Source: Yeosuana aquiaggeris
Lineage (GTDB): Bacteria > Bacteroidota > Bacteroidia > Flavobacteriales > Flavobacteriaceae
Reading direction: 5' to 3'
DNA length: 64,000 nt
Assembly (NCBI RefSeq): GCF_044003965.1
Contig: NZ_JBAWKC010000002.1
Span: 248,001 to 312,000 of the forward strand
Under the pieces are notes generated by a model. That model had not been told where the DNA came from, made no database searches, and saw only the letters and a list, made by a program, of their open reading frames with translations. Of the stretch, positions 45,901-55,642 are shown piece after piece. The number at the start of each line of letters is the position of its first letter. Position 1 is the first letter of the stretch. The position numbers and the translations under genes are program-made.

Positions 45901-46045
45901 CCTTTGTGGTGTTTACAATAAGGATTGTTGCACCAGGTAACGGTTGAGCATTATTATCTGTGACTGTTCCAGTAATAACATTTTGTGAAAAAGCTATTTG
46001 CCCTATCGGAATTAATAGCAGAAAATAAAAAAAGAATACTTTCAT
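42965..46045 (-). CDS. SusC/RagA family TonB-dependent outer-membrane transporter
   Basis: A 1026-residue outer-membrane barrel that imports oligosaccharides, powered by TonB. It has a signal peptide (about 1-20), a carboxypeptidase-D regulatory-like domain (VITGTVTDNNAQPLPGATIL, about 23-95), a TonB-box-like LDEVVVVGYGTQ, then the plug with SIVIRGIGTFGGQSPLIVID and LKDAAALSIYGSRAANGVVLVTT. The barrel ends in the aromatic-rich strand TFGLNLKL. It is the first gene of the minus-strand arm, 138 bases downstream of the HTCS gene. Confidence 0.97.
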   Translation of the reverse strand: MKVFFFYFLLLIPIGQIAFSQNVITGTVTDNNAQPLPGATILIVNTTKGTTTDFDGAFSLEASQGDILEISFVGFKTNRITIGTSKTYKIALEEDAAQLDEVVVVGYGTQKKVNLTGSVEMVTFKDEINQPVTNAGQLLYGRFTGVQLTQTSGSPGADGSSIVIRGIGTFGGQSPLIVIDNIQYDDLAAFNSLAPSDIESITVLKDAAALSIYGSRAANGVVLVTTRRGEADKFEISYNSYYGVQDVTVKPDFLGSLDYATLMNEKFFNEDGPGFLPRYTPDQIEAIRTGSLPDQFADTNWADAVLRQASIQNHNLSFTGGSEKSTYRLSLGYLGQDAIIKSKFKSERYNLSFNINSKLKEWFTLSSVTNAFWKHNEGPTGGQNAFSGDNGIIYSFQRAAPTIPLFYSNGEYGVVDGAWLNSNPSFLTQNALRRGYLGNFESDNINVSQRIGATIKLSKNLTFETSGSANIIYSNTSDFSPRQLQNSYDGDLVIQGLLNNLDNSTNFEYTLLNENILRFNKSFNKAHNFGALLGYSATYIKNDGFSGTLSGFPTDNIEEFNGGGIINPAVSGGAYEDTWQSFFGRVNYNYKEKYLAEFNLRRDGSSRFGPDNAYGNFPSASAGWRVSKEKFMEKLDFINNFKIRASWGITGNDRIGRNIWEQTYNPDQDYVLGNDTNVVGVAITSLANPTIRWEETEQYDIGLDISLFNNKVEFVADYFNRNSNDILYTNFPIPNTLGISNLGAQNAASMVNRGLELGLNYRGNVGEAKFSLGANVTKFIKAEVTGLGEGGEETISGIDIIRIGAPYRAYFGYQAIGVFQSVAEIADSPTQFGNANTGPGDFKYADISGPDGVPDGVVDADDRTIIGNPNPDILVNFNGAIEYKGFDLNVLFQGVSGVDRLLMGNGNLPMADDRSNVLSYWINRWTPENPSNNLPRIGGEDNTRVSSFYVQDASYLRVKSLELGYSLPQDVLDKLNITKLRVFIGGQNLFTFTGLEYFDPEGGSGSQSNRNAPLYKTITFGLNLKL

Positions 46046-46183
46046 AGTTTTGATTTGAAATTAGTTTAGTAAAAGGTTATTTAACTATCTAACAAAGATG
46101 AAAACAATAAAAGAAAACTAGTAGGTTAAATAAATCAATTAGGGGTCTAAATAATGCAATACCCCAAAAATAGTAGCTTTATA

Positions 46184-49100
46184 CTACTTTTTAATCAATT
46201 CTTTATACTTTGATGGCAAACAGTTAAACTGCTTTTTAAAAGAGGTTTTAAAATATTTATAGTCATTAAATCCTACTTCATAAGCAATTTGATTCAGGTT
46301 TAAATCCGAAGAAATAATTAAGTGAGCCGCTTTTTTTAAACGAACAGATCTTATAAAAGCAGTTAAAGAAAGTCCGGTTAAGGATTTAATTTTTCTGTAT
46401 AGGGTAGATTGACTCATATGCAAATCATCAACCATATTTTCAATCCCAAATTCCAGATTGTCCAAATTATTCTCAACTAACAGGATCGCTTTATTTATAA
46501 AAGCATTCTCAGTATCTGCTTCCGGATGTAATTCATCAACAGTAGGTTCAAAACGCACTTTATTCAGTAAATGCGCTCTCGATTTCTCCCTGTTTTCTAA
46601 TAAACTCGCAATTCTGGCCTTGATAACATTGGCGTTAAAGGGTTTTGTAATATAATCGTCGGCGCCAGTCTTTAAACCTTCTATTTCAAAAACGGTTGAA
46701 GTTCTTGCGGTTAATAAAATGATTGGGATATGGGATGTGTTAATATGAGATTTTAATTCTTTACAAAGTGTTATGCCATCTTTACCTGGCATCATCACAT
46801 CGCTAATGATTAAATCTGGTATTTCAGTTGATGCCATTTCATAGCCAAGATCTCCATTTTCAGCTTGTAAAACTTTATAATTATCGGATAATATGTCATT
46901 CAAATAATTTAAAATATCAAGATTATCATCTATAATTAATACGGAGTGATCCTTTGCATTGATATTTAAATTTTTAACAGGAAGTTCAAAATCTTTCGTG
47001 TTATAAGCGTTTATATTGTCAGTATTAAGGAAGTTATCGTTTAAAGCCTCTCCATATAGTTTGGGATCCATTGACAGCTTAATTGTAAACTCACTTCCAA
47101 TATTTTTTTCGCTGGTTACCTCTATGGTGCCGTAATGTAATTCAACAATTTTTTTTGAAAATGTTAAGCCTATACCACTACCTATCATTCGTGCGGTATT
47201 ACCAGATTTAATTTGAAAAAATCGGTCAAATATTTTACCCAGGTACTCACTTTTAATACCTATGCCCGTATCTTTTACCGAGAAAATACAATATTCGTTA
47301 TTCACATCCACTTTTAAGGTCACTCTATCTCCAGGCTGGCTATATTTAATCGCATTAGAAAGTAAATTACAAAGTACGATCTCCATTTTATTTCTGTCAA
47401 ACGGAAATATGATTTCCTCTTGCGAAGTTTTAAACTTATACTTAATGTCTTTGGTCTTGGCAGCTTCTTTAAAATAAAGGAATACTTCATTAGCAAACCT
47501 GACAAAATTCCCTTTTGAAACGTCTAATTTCAACAAACCATGATCCGCTTTTCTAAAGTCTAGCAATTGATTGATAAGGTTTAGTAATCTATTAGTATTC
47601 CTATCAATTAAATTTAAATTTTTAAGTGCTTTGGCTGATAGTTTTTCATTTTCCAATATTTCTTTTAAGGGGCCAATAATAAGTGTTAAGGGTGTTCTGA
47701 ACTCATGCGAAATGTTTGTAAAAAAATTCAATTTGGCTTCAGTCAGTTCTATTTCCTTTTCCTTATCAATTCTGGCGATCTCAAGTTTGTTCTTTAACTT
47801 TAACTTGGTATTATTTGATTTAATAAAATAAGTAACTATTAAAATAATTCCTATCAAATATCCAATTAAAGCTAAGGTGCTTTTCCATGGAGAGGTTAGC
47901 ATGATGATATTTATTGATTTTGGGGCACTCCAAATTTGATTGTCTCTTGAAGCCTCAATTTTAAGAGAATAATTACCTGGAGATAGTCCGGCAAAATTTA
48001 TTTCATTACGATCTTGTAAATCGATCCAAGAATCTTGATATCCTTCTAATTTGTAACGGTATTTGATATTAAGTTTTCCTAAAAAATCATTCGCCACAAA
48101 AGTGGTAGAGAAAAAATTGTCGTTGTGGGTCAATTTGATTTCCTTGGCGTAATTGATATTATTGTCCAGAATTTTACTTCCCTTTTTATATTGAATCAGG
48201 TTATTATTTATTCTCAAATTAGTAAAAATTATTTCTGGAACCGAATTAATATTGGTAACGGTATTAGGATTAAAAAAGGTAATGTTATCAATACCACCAA
48301 AATAAATCTGCTCATTTTTATAATTATAGAAACTGGAATTATTGAAAGACGTTGATTTTACGCCATTAATATCTCCATAACTCAGTATCGTTTTATTTAC
48401 TTCGTTGTATTTAACAATTTCTGTATGCGTACTGAACCAAATATTGGAATTGTTATCAAAAGTGACCGCGCAAATAAAATCACTATTAAGTCCATTTTCT
48501 TTAGTAATAGATTCTAAAAGTTCTAATTTTTCATTTCTATAATTTAGCTTGAAAAGGCCACTTGGTGTTGCTAGCCAAATATTATCAGCTTTTAAGGAAA
48601 TTGAATTAATAATAACGCTGGGGAGTTTTTCTTTTAATAGCAAAGATTGATTTATAAAAGTTTTTTCTTTCTGATTAAAAAGGTGAAGGCCATTATAAGA
48701 ACCAATCCAAATGTTATGATTAAGATCTTCTTGAATTCCGGTTATTCTATTACTCTCTAATTTCTGTTTGTTTGTTGAATTTTCTGAATATAAAACATAG
48801 GCCTCTTTATAATTAATACTATCTAATTTAACAATGGCGAGGCCTTGTTGCTGTGATCCAATATACAGATTACGCTCATTATCGACATGAAAAGAAGTGG
48901 CTTTGTTTATAATATCTGATGAAAAAATAATTTTTTCTAAGACCAGATCAAAAATAAAAAACCCTTTACTTGTTCCAATAAAAAGTTTTTCATCATACTC
49001 ATAAAGATTGTATATTCTAATATTACCAACCTCTTTAATTTGCTTTAATTGAGAAAGGTCTTTCCCATAATATACGCCGCTAAACACAGTGCCTACAAAG

Positions 49101-50188
49101 AGGGTGTTATTATTTCTGTAAACGGATAAGGTGTTTAAATGGCCTTCTAATTCTGGATTATCAATTAATTTATCAGCATTTTTAAACCCATTATTTTCAA
49201 CCAATCTTACAAGTCCACCATTAGCAGTTGCCAGCCACAGGATATTATTTTTATCTTGATGGATATTTAATATGGTGTTATAATTGGCGCTTGTCTTTTG
49301 TGAGTTTCTGGGAAGTAATTCAATTTTATCAAACTGTGTGATTTCAGTGTTGCTCTTGTATACACCATATCCCCATGTACCAATCCAAAGATGATGGTCT
49401 TTATCTAAAAACAGTTTTTTAGAAAACTCTGAAACTACCTCTGTTTCTATGGTTTCAATGCCATTTGAAACATAATTATAGTTAAAAAGTTTTTTGTTGT
49501 TAAGACCACTCGTTGTTATCCATATTTTTTTTCTAAATGCGTCTGGCAGAATATCTGTTATGAAATTATTAAAATCATAAGTCTCCCTCTTATCTTCAAT
49601 AGGAATATATTTATATAGTCTTTTATTAATTGCATACCAAACATTCCCATTAAAATCATTGACTATAGTATAAACAGGTGAAACAGTTTTGAATTGTTGT
49701 AAAAGTTTTTCATTTTGAAAGTCAATTTGAAAAACACCTTTGCTCCAGGTGCCAATCCAAATATTACCCTTGTCATCTTGTGACAGAGATATAACTCTTA
49801 GATCTCCTTCATTTTCTAAATCAATGAGATGATTGAAGTTTTTAATGGTGTTATTTTTAATATCTAAATATGATAAACCTCCACTTTTAGTGCCTATCCA
49901 TAAATTATTGTCTCTGTCTTTAAAAAGAACTTCAATGTTTTCATTTAATAGCCCATCATAATCTTTACTCGGTTTTATATAATCAAAATCATACCCATTA
50001 TACTTGGTAATCCCGTTTTCAGTGCCTATCCATTTAATATTTAAATCGTCACTTACGATTGAGGAGACATAGTTATGTGACAAACCTTGTTTGGTGGTTA
50101 TAAAATCAATAACATAATTAACCTCACTCTCTTGCGAATAAGTAGAGAAGTAAACCAAAAAACCAAATATATATATTATTTTTTTCAT
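46184..50188 (-). CDS. Hybrid two-component system regulator (HTCS) of the polysaccharide locus
   Basis: A 1334-residue one-protein sensor-regulator. After the signal peptide (1-19), about 14 Reg_prop propeller blades (WIGTENGITKYN, LWIGTKSGG and similar, to about 690) and a Y_Y_Y domain (about 700-770) form the periplasmic sugar sensor. A membrane helix lies near 775-797. The cytoplasmic part has HisKA (ISHEFRTPLTL), HATPase (NLLSNAIKYS, DTGIGI), a receiver (LIISDVMMPGKDG) and an AraC-type helix-turn-helix (IAYEVGFNDYKYFKTSFK) at the end. It should switch on both arms when an oligosaccharide binds. Confidence 0.96.
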   Translation of the reverse strand: MKKIIYIFGFLVYFSTYSQESEVNYVIDFITTKQGLSHNYVSSIVSDDLNIKWIGTENGITKYNGYDFDYIKPSKDYDGLLNENIEVLFKDRDNNLWIGTKSGGLSYLDIKNNTIKNFNHLIDLENEGDLRVISLSQDDKGNIWIGTWSKGVFQIDFQNEKLLQQFKTVSPVYTIVNDFNGNVWYAINKRLYKYIPIEDKRETYDFNNFITDILPDAFRKKIWITTSGLNNKKLFNYNYVSNGIETIETEVVSEFSKKLFLDKDHHLWIGTWGYGVYKSNTEITQFDKIELLPRNSQKTSANYNTILNIHQDKNNILWLATANGGLVRLVENNGFKNADKLIDNPELEGHLNTLSVYRNNNTLFVGTVFSGVYYGKDLSQLKQIKEVGNIRIYNLYEYDEKLFIGTSKGFFIFDLVLEKIIFSSDIINKATSFHVDNERNLYIGSQQQGLAIVKLDSINYKEAYVLYSENSTNKQKLESNRITGIQEDLNHNIWIGSYNGLHLFNQKEKTFINQSLLLKEKLPSVIINSISLKADNIWLATPSGLFKLNYRNEKLELLESITKENGLNSDFICAVTFDNNSNIWFSTHTEIVKYNEVNKTILSYGDINGVKSTSFNNSSFYNYKNEQIYFGGIDNITFFNPNTVTNINSVPEIIFTNLRINNNLIQYKKGSKILDNNINYAKEIKLTHNDNFFSTTFVANDFLGKLNIKYRYKLEGYQDSWIDLQDRNEINFAGLSPGNYSLKIEASRDNQIWSAPKSINIIMLTSPWKSTLALIGYLIGIILIVTYFIKSNNTKLKLKNKLEIARIDKEKEIELTEAKLNFFTNISHEFRTPLTLIIGPLKEILENEKLSAKALKNLNLIDRNTNRLLNLINQLLDFRKADHGLLKLDVSKGNFVRFANEVFLYFKEAAKTKDIKYKFKTSQEEIIFPFDRNKMEIVLCNLLSNAIKYSQPGDRVTLKVDVNNEYCIFSVKDTGIGIKSEYLGKIFDRFFQIKSGNTARMIGSGIGLTFSKKIVELHYGTIEVTSEKNIGSEFTIKLSMDPKLYGEALNDNFLNTDNINAYNTKDFELPVKNLNINAKDHSVLIIDDNLDILNYLNDILSDNYKVLQAENGDLGYEMASTEIPDLIISDVMMPGKDGITLCKELKSHINTSHIPIILLTARTSTVFEIEGLKTGADDYITKPFNANVIKARIASLLENREKSRAHLLNKVRFEPTVDELHPEADTENAFINKAILLVENNLDNLEFGIENMVDDLHMSQSTLYRKIKSLTGLSLTAFIRSVRLKKAAHLIISSDLNLNQIAYEVGFNDYKYFKTSFKKQFNCLPSKYKELIKK

Positions 50189-50360
50189 GATAATTTTAGC
50201 CTCAATCCCCTCTTATTATAAGTAAAATAAATAAAAAAATGATCCATCTCTTTGTCAAAACAATGTATAAAACAAAATTGGCCGAAAAATTAAAGATTTA
50301 TTTTAGAATTAACTAATAAAACCATAGCTCTATTATACTTTGAACTAATTCACCCTCTTA

Positions 50361-50390
50361 TTGAACTTATACGACCCTTAACTATCTTTT
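50361..50390 (+). promoter_or_regulatory. Candidate promoter of the plus-strand sulfatase operon
   Basis: A TTG at 50361 and TATCTTTT at 50383-50390 (one mismatch to TAnnTTTG) are separated by 19 bases, the normal spacing in Bacteroidota. The box ends 61 bases before the ATG at 50452. The intergenic region between this operon and the divergent HTCS gene is 263 bases. Confidence 0.35.
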
Positions 50391-50451
50391 TATTAAACTT
50401 AAATTTGACTATTCCAGAATTTGAATCAACGTTTTAATAAAAACAGAAAAT

Positions 50452-51909
50452 ATGGCAACTTTTGATAATTTTTTTAATTGGGTAATGCTAATGGCATGTG
50501 TTCTATTAATTGTGCCAAATTGCATTAATGCTCAAACCAGCAATGCTTCAACTATTCATATTAAAAGTTCATCACCAAATATCATCATCATTTTAGCCGA
50601 TGATTTGGGATATCAGGACGTAGGCTTTAACGGATGCAAAGATATACCAACCCCTAATATTGATAAAATTGCCACACAAGGAGTAAATTTCACTAATGCT
50701 TATGTAAGTTATGCTGTTTGTGGACCAAGCAGAGCGGGTTTGATAACAGGCCGGTATCAGGACAGATTTGGTTTTGGAAGAAATCCTTTGTTTGCACCAA
50801 ACGACCCGGAAATGGGTTTGCCGCTGAGTGAAGAAACATTAGCAACGGCATTAAAAAAAGGAGCTTATAAATCGGTCGCGTTGGGCAAATGGCACTTAGG
50901 CGCTCATACTAGCCAACGGCCGTTAAAAAGAGGGTTTGATGATTTTTTTGGATTTTTAAGCGGCGGACATCAATACTTTCCTGAATTATGGACCTTAAAA
51001 GATGAATATGAAGTAAAGGCTCAGTTTGATGCTTATAACACAAAGTTATTAAGAAATGATGACAGAATAGAAGAAAAGGAATACTTAACAGATGCCCTTT
51101 CTAGAGAGGCTGTTAGCTATATTGAAAAATATAAAGAGGAACCATTTTTTATGTATTTAGCCTATAATGCACCGCATACACCGCTTCAAGCTACAGAAAA
51201 ATATCTAACGAGATTTAAAGATATAAAAGACCCTAAACGTAAAATATACGCAGCCATGGTAAGTGCCGTTGATGATGGTGTAGGAAATGTTCTTAAAAAG
51301 TTGGAAGAATTAGGGCTTACAGAAAATACGATTATTTGTTTTTTATCAGATAATGGTGGTCCGGAAAAGGTTAATGGGTCCAATAACGGCATCCTTAGAG
51401 GTGGCAAAGGCGATGTTTTTGAAGGTGGCATTCATGTGCCTTTTGCCATGAAATGGCCTGCAAAAATACCTGAGGGCATGACTTATGAGGCGCCTGTAAT
51501 ATCCTTAGATCTTTTCTCAACCGTAATAGCTCAATCTTTGGTTCCAATACAATCAAAAAATGAATTAGATGGTGTAAATCTCATACCTTATATAGTAGGA
51601 GAAAAAAAGGGTATACCACATGATTATTTGTTTTGGAGAAAATTTGATCAAAATAAAGTGGCATGTAGAAATAGTAATGGAGACAAAATGATAGTCCATA
51701 AGGACGAACAAATGCTTTTTAATTTAAAAGAAGATATTTCTGAAACAACCAATCTAATTGAAAAAGATAACGAAATTTTTCAAACCCTACAAGCCAGCTA
51801 TCAAAACTGGAATTCACAAATGTCAGATCCTATATTTTACGGATTAGGAGATGATAAAGAATATAACGAGAAGCATCCAAACAGATTTAATAAACAAAAT
51901 AAAAATTAA
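50452..51909 (+). CDS. Exported sulfatase, S1 family (CGPSR type)
   Basis: A 485-residue sulfatase opening the plus-strand arm. It has a signal peptide (residues about 1-28), LADDLGYQDVGF, Cys90 in CGPSR, GKWHLGAHTSQRP and SDNGGPEKVNGSN. It closely resembles the lipoprotein sulfatase at 37595-39040 but carries an ordinary signal peptide instead of a lipobox, so the pair may act in different places. Its stop codon is followed immediately by the next ATG. Confidence 0.93.
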   Translation: MATFDNFFNWVMLMACVLLIVPNCINAQTSNASTIHIKSSSPNIIIILADDLGYQDVGFNGCKDIPTPNIDKIATQGVNFTNAYVSYAVCGPSRAGLITGRYQDRFGFGRNPLFAPNDPEMGLPLSEETLATALKKGAYKSVALGKWHLGAHTSQRPLKRGFDDFFGFLSGGHQYFPELWTLKDEYEVKAQFDAYNTKLLRNDDRIEEKEYLTDALSREAVSYIEKYKEEPFFMYLAYNAPHTPLQATEKYLTRFKDIKDPKRKIYAAMVSAVDDGVGNVLKKLEELGLTENTIICFLSDNGGPEKVNGSNNGILRGGKGDVFEGGIHVPFAMKWPAKIPEGMTYEAPVISLDLFSTVIAQSLVPIQSKNELDGVNLIPYIVGEKKGIPHDYLFWRKFDQNKVACRNSNGDKMIVHKDEQMLFNLKEDISETTNLIEKDNEIFQTLQASYQNWNSQMSDPIFYGLGDDKEYNEKHPNRFNKQNKN

Positions 51910-53463
51910 ATGAAAAATTTGAAAGTAATACTCCTTTTGCTAATAATCATTTTGAGCTCTTGTAAAGACAAGACTAAAGAAATCACTCAAGTAGTAAAAG
52001 AAGATGGTCCTCCAAATATAATTTTTATTTATGCAGACGATTTAGGTTATGGTGATTTAAGCGCTTACGGAGCAACAGAAATAGCAACACCAAATTTTGA
52101 TAATTTAGCTACTAATGGTATCAAATTTACCAATGGTTATGCCACATCTGCCACCTGTTCACCCAGTAGGTATGCGCTTTTAACTGGGACTTATCCTTGG
52201 AGAAATAAAAATGCTAAGATATTACCCGGCACGGCACCTTTACTTATTGATACGGCTCAAGTAACCTTACCTAAAATCTTAAAAACTCAGGGTTATCATA
52301 CGGGAATTGTTGGTAAATGGCATTTAGGCTTGGGCACTGGAAATGTTGATTGGAATTCTCATATTTCCCCAGGTCCTAATGAAGTAGGTTTTGACTATAG
52401 CTACATTATGGCTGCAACTCAAGACCGGGTTCCTACGGTATATATTCAAGATGGCTATGTAGATAATTTGGATCCAAACGATCCCATTCTGGTCGATTAT
52501 GATAAAAATTTTGAAGGAGAGCCTACTGGAACTGAAAACCCTGAACTCTTAAAGTTTAAGGGCGATCCTCAACACAGTAATGCCATTGTAAATGGTGTTT
52601 CCCGAATAGGCTTCATGAAAGGTGGTCAATCTGCAAGATGGATTGATGAAGATATGGCTGACCATTTTTTAGCCAAAGCTCAAGCCTATGTGAAGAGTCA
52701 CAAAGAAGAGCCATTCTTTTTATATTACGCATTGCAGCAACCTCATGTTCCAAGAACGCCTAACCCAAGGTTTGTTGGGACTTCTGGAATGGGACCTCGT
52801 GGTGATGTTATTATGGAAGCAGATTGGTGTGTTGGAGAATTCATTAAAACTTTAGAACAAGAAGGCTTGCTTGAAAACACCTTAATTATTGTATCGAGTG
52901 ATAATGGCCCCGTTTTAGATGATGGTTATGAAGACCAAGCTATTGAAAAGTTAGGTAATCACAAACCAACTGGTGAATTACGTGGCGGCAAGTACAGTCT
53001 TTTTGAGGCCGGAACACGTGTCCCTTTTATAGCTTATTGGAAAGGAAAAATTAAACCAGGTGTTTCAGATGCTATTGTATCTCAAGTTGACTTACTTTCT
53101 TCTATGGCTCAATTAGTAGGTAGTGAAGTTTTAACAAAAGACAGTGAAAATATGTTAGATTTATTATTAGGAAAAACGAATCAAGGACGTGAAAATCTTA
53201 TTCTTGAAGCTACCTCCAGAACCGCTTTCAGACAAGGTGATTGGGTATTAATTCCACCTTATGACGGACCTAAAGTACTTATTAATAAGGGTGTTGAAAC
53301 AGGTAATTCTAAAGAATTTCAACTGTATAACTTAAGTGAGGATCCGCACCAAGATCAAAATCTTGCACAATCCAATCCGGAAAAACTAAAGGAATTAATC
53401 ACAAACTTTGAGGCCATTAGAGGATCAGGATACGATAAAATTAGCCAACCGGAATTTAATTAA
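51910..53463 (+). CDS. Arylsulfatase lipoprotein, S1 family (CSPSR type)
   Basis: A 517-residue arylsulfatase-like enzyme with lipobox SSC (Cys18), YADDLGYGDLSAYG, Cys83 in CSPSR, GKWHLGLG and SSDNGPVLDDGYEDQA. It differs from its upstream neighbour by a longer insert around residues 155-245. The ATG follows the previous stop with no spacer, which suggests coupled translation. An 82-base gap to the next gene is the largest within the first part of this arm. Confidence 0.93.
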   Translation: MKNLKVILLLLIIILSSCKDKTKEITQVVKEDGPPNIIFIYADDLGYGDLSAYGATEIATPNFDNLATNGIKFTNGYATSATCSPSRYALLTGTYPWRNKNAKILPGTAPLLIDTAQVTLPKILKTQGYHTGIVGKWHLGLGTGNVDWNSHISPGPNEVGFDYSYIMAATQDRVPTVYIQDGYVDNLDPNDPILVDYDKNFEGEPTGTENPELLKFKGDPQHSNAIVNGVSRIGFMKGGQSARWIDEDMADHFLAKAQAYVKSHKEEPFFLYYALQQPHVPRTPNPRFVGTSGMGPRGDVIMEADWCVGEFIKTLEQEGLLENTLIIVSSDNGPVLDDGYEDQAIEKLGNHKPTGELRGGKYSLFEAGTRVPFIAYWKGKIKPGVSDAIVSQVDLLSSMAQLVGSEVLTKDSENMLDLLLGKTNQGRENLILEATSRTAFRQGDWVLIPPYDGPKVLINKGVETGNSKEFQLYNLSEDPHQDQNLAQSNPEKLKELITNFEAIRGSGYDKISQPEFN

Positions 53464-53545
53464 ATTAAAATTTAAAACGATTTTTTACCAAGAAAAAAAC
53501 ATAAAAAAAACCATGCTTTAAACGAAGTATTTTAGCATAAATGAG

Positions 53546-54205
53546 ATGAAAAAAAAACAAATATTCGTTTTATTATTTTTGTTTTTAGCTGTTCTATTAG
53601 GTTTTGCCTTTATGAATAAAAAGCCGAAAATATTGATTATTGGAGATTCCATCTCAATTGGGTATACACCATTTGTAAAATCCTATTTTTCAGATAAAGC
53701 CATGGTTTCTCATAACACTGGTAATGCCCAACATACAGGCACTGGATTATTGAACATCACAACTTGGTTAGGAGATGAAAACTGGGATATTATACAGTTT
53801 AATTGGGGTCTTTGGGATTTATGTTATCGCCATCCAGAATCCAAAGAATATGGCAATAGAGATAAAATAAACGGTAAATCCGAATTTACTATTGATGAAT
53901 ATACATCAAATCTAGACACTCTAGTATCTATTATCAAGAAAAGATCAAATGCAAAATTAATTTTTGTGACAACTACCTATGTACCCAAAAATGAACCCGG
54001 GAGATATGAAAGTGATGTAGAAAAATACAATGATGCCGCAAAAGCTGTCATGAAAAAACACAACATAAGGGTAAATGATATTTATAATGAATCGCTTGAT
54101 ATTCATAATAAATATGGAAAAGGGCCTAAAGATGTTCATTATTCTGAAGAAGGTTATGAAAAACTTAGCGAACTGATTATCAAATTTCTTGAAACCGTTA
54201 TATAA
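53546..54205 (+). CDS. SGNH/GDSL-type esterase
   Basis: A 219-residue SGNH hydrolase with an N-terminal hydrophobic anchor or signal (residues 5-22). The block I nucleophile Ser lies in IIGDSISIG, the block III region reads FNWGLWDL, and the C-terminal Asp-His pair is PKDVHYS. Members in glycan loci remove acyl groups from sugars. It sits inside the sulfatase operon, two bases before the next gene, and its target is probably an acetylated or methyl-esterified part of the same polysaccharide. Confidence 0.88.
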   Translation: MKKKQIFVLLFLFLAVLLGFAFMNKKPKILIIGDSISIGYTPFVKSYFSDKAMVSHNTGNAQHTGTGLLNITTWLGDENWDIIQFNWGLWDLCYRHPESKEYGNRDKINGKSEFTIDEYTSNLDTLVSIIKKRSNAKLIFVTTTYVPKNEPGRYESDVEKYNDAAKAVMKKHNIRVNDIYNESLDIHNKYGKGPKDVHYSEEGYEKLSELIIKFLETVI

Positions 54206-54207
54206 TT

Positions 54208-55641
54208 ATGAATGGAAGATATCTTATTATACTAATTGCAGCAATAATATCAACAGCTTGTTCGGAGAATAAGAAAGATATTTCAAATCAAATTAATAAA
54301 CCAAATATCATTTATATTCTGGCCGACGATTTAGGCTATGGGGATTTAAGCTGTTATGGGCAAACAAAATTTTCAACACCCCATATAGATGCCTTAGCAA
54401 AAGAAGGTCTTTTATTTACGCAGCACTATGCTGGATCTTCTGTTTGTGCACCATCACGTTCAACCTTGTTAACAGGATTACATACAGGCCATACGCCCAT
54501 TAGAGGAAATAAAGAGGTGCGGCCAGAAGGGCAATGGCCATTACCAGATTCTACGCATACCCTTGCTGAGCTTTTAAAAGATGAGGGCTATGTAACCGGA
54601 GCGTTTGGTAAATGGGGATTAGGATACCCTAACTCTGAAGGGGATCCTTTAAATCAAGGTTTTGATACGTTTTATGGGTATAATTGTCAGCGACTGGCTC
54701 ACAATTATTACCCTTATCATTTATGGGATAATGATAAAAAAGTAATATTGGATGGCAATTCAGGGACTAACAAAGAACAATATGCTCCGGAATTGATTCA
54801 TAATAAAGCCATGCAATTTATTGATAAGAATAAAGACAGGCCTTTCTTTCTTTACTATCCATCTATTATACCACATGCCGAATTATTTGCCCCAAATGAT
54901 TACATGAATCGTTTTTTAGGAAAATTTAATCCGGAAAAAAAATTTAAAGGTGTTGATGAAGGTGAAAACTACAAAAATGGAGGTTATGGATCTCAAGAAA
55001 ATGGTCATGCCGCATTTGCTGCTCTCATTAGCTTATTAGATGATCAAGTTGGTGAACTAGTTGCAAAAATTAAAGAATTAGGACTAGAGGGAAACACTAT
55101 TTTTATTTTTACTTCAGACAATGGGCCTCATAAAGAAGCTGGGGCAGACCCTAAATATTTTAATAGTAACGGAAATTTAAGAGGTTTTAAACGAGATTTA
55201 TATGAAGGGGGTATTAGAGTTCCAATGATAGTCAAATGGAAGGGCAAAGTTAAAGAAGGAACTACTACCGACCATATTTCTGCTTTTTGGGATGTTTTTC
55301 CATCATTCGCAGAACTTATTGGTGCTAATTTAAAAAACAACACTGATGGTGTTTCATTTTTACCAATACTTTTAGGAGAGCCGGATAAACAAAAAACACA
55401 GGAATATCTTTATTGGGAATTCAATGAAAATAACGCGCCTGTTCAGGCCATTAGAAAAGGAGATTGGAAAGCAGTTAAGTTTTTAGATAAGCCTTTACAA
55501 CTTTATAACTTATCAACCGATTTGAAAGAAGAACATGATGTCTCTGAGGAAAATTCAAAAATAAAAAACGACATGTTGCACATTTTAAAAAACGCAAGAG
55601 AGGACAGTCCTGATTTCCCGTTTAAATACAAGCAAGAATAG
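54208..55641 (+). CDS. Arylsulfatase A-like lipoprotein (CAPSR type)
   Basis: A 477-residue sulfatase with lipobox STAC (Cys18), LADDLGYGDLSCYG, Cys80 in CAPSR, GKWGLGYPNSEGDP instead of the more common GKWHLG, and TSDNGPHKEAGADP. The region HTGHTPIRGNKEVRPEG is characteristic of arylsulfatase A-like subfamilies. It is co-directional, with 2 bases before and 1 base after it to the flanking genes. Confidence 0.93.
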   Translation: MNGRYLIILIAAIISTACSENKKDISNQINKPNIIYILADDLGYGDLSCYGQTKFSTPHIDALAKEGLLFTQHYAGSSVCAPSRSTLLTGLHTGHTPIRGNKEVRPEGQWPLPDSTHTLAELLKDEGYVTGAFGKWGLGYPNSEGDPLNQGFDTFYGYNCQRLAHNYYPYHLWDNDKKVILDGNSGTNKEQYAPELIHNKAMQFIDKNKDRPFFLYYPSIIPHAELFAPNDYMNRFLGKFNPEKKFKGVDEGENYKNGGYGSQENGHAAFAALISLLDDQVGELVAKIKELGLEGNTIFIFTSDNGPHKEAGADPKYFNSNGNLRGFKRDLYEGGIRVPMIVKWKGKVKEGTTTDHISAFWDVFPSFAELIGANLKNNTDGVSFLPILLGEPDKQKTQEYLYWEFNENNAPVQAIRKGDWKAVKFLDKPLQLYNLSTDLKEEHDVSEENSKIKNDMLHILKNAREDSPDFPFKYKQE

Positions 55642-55642
55642 A

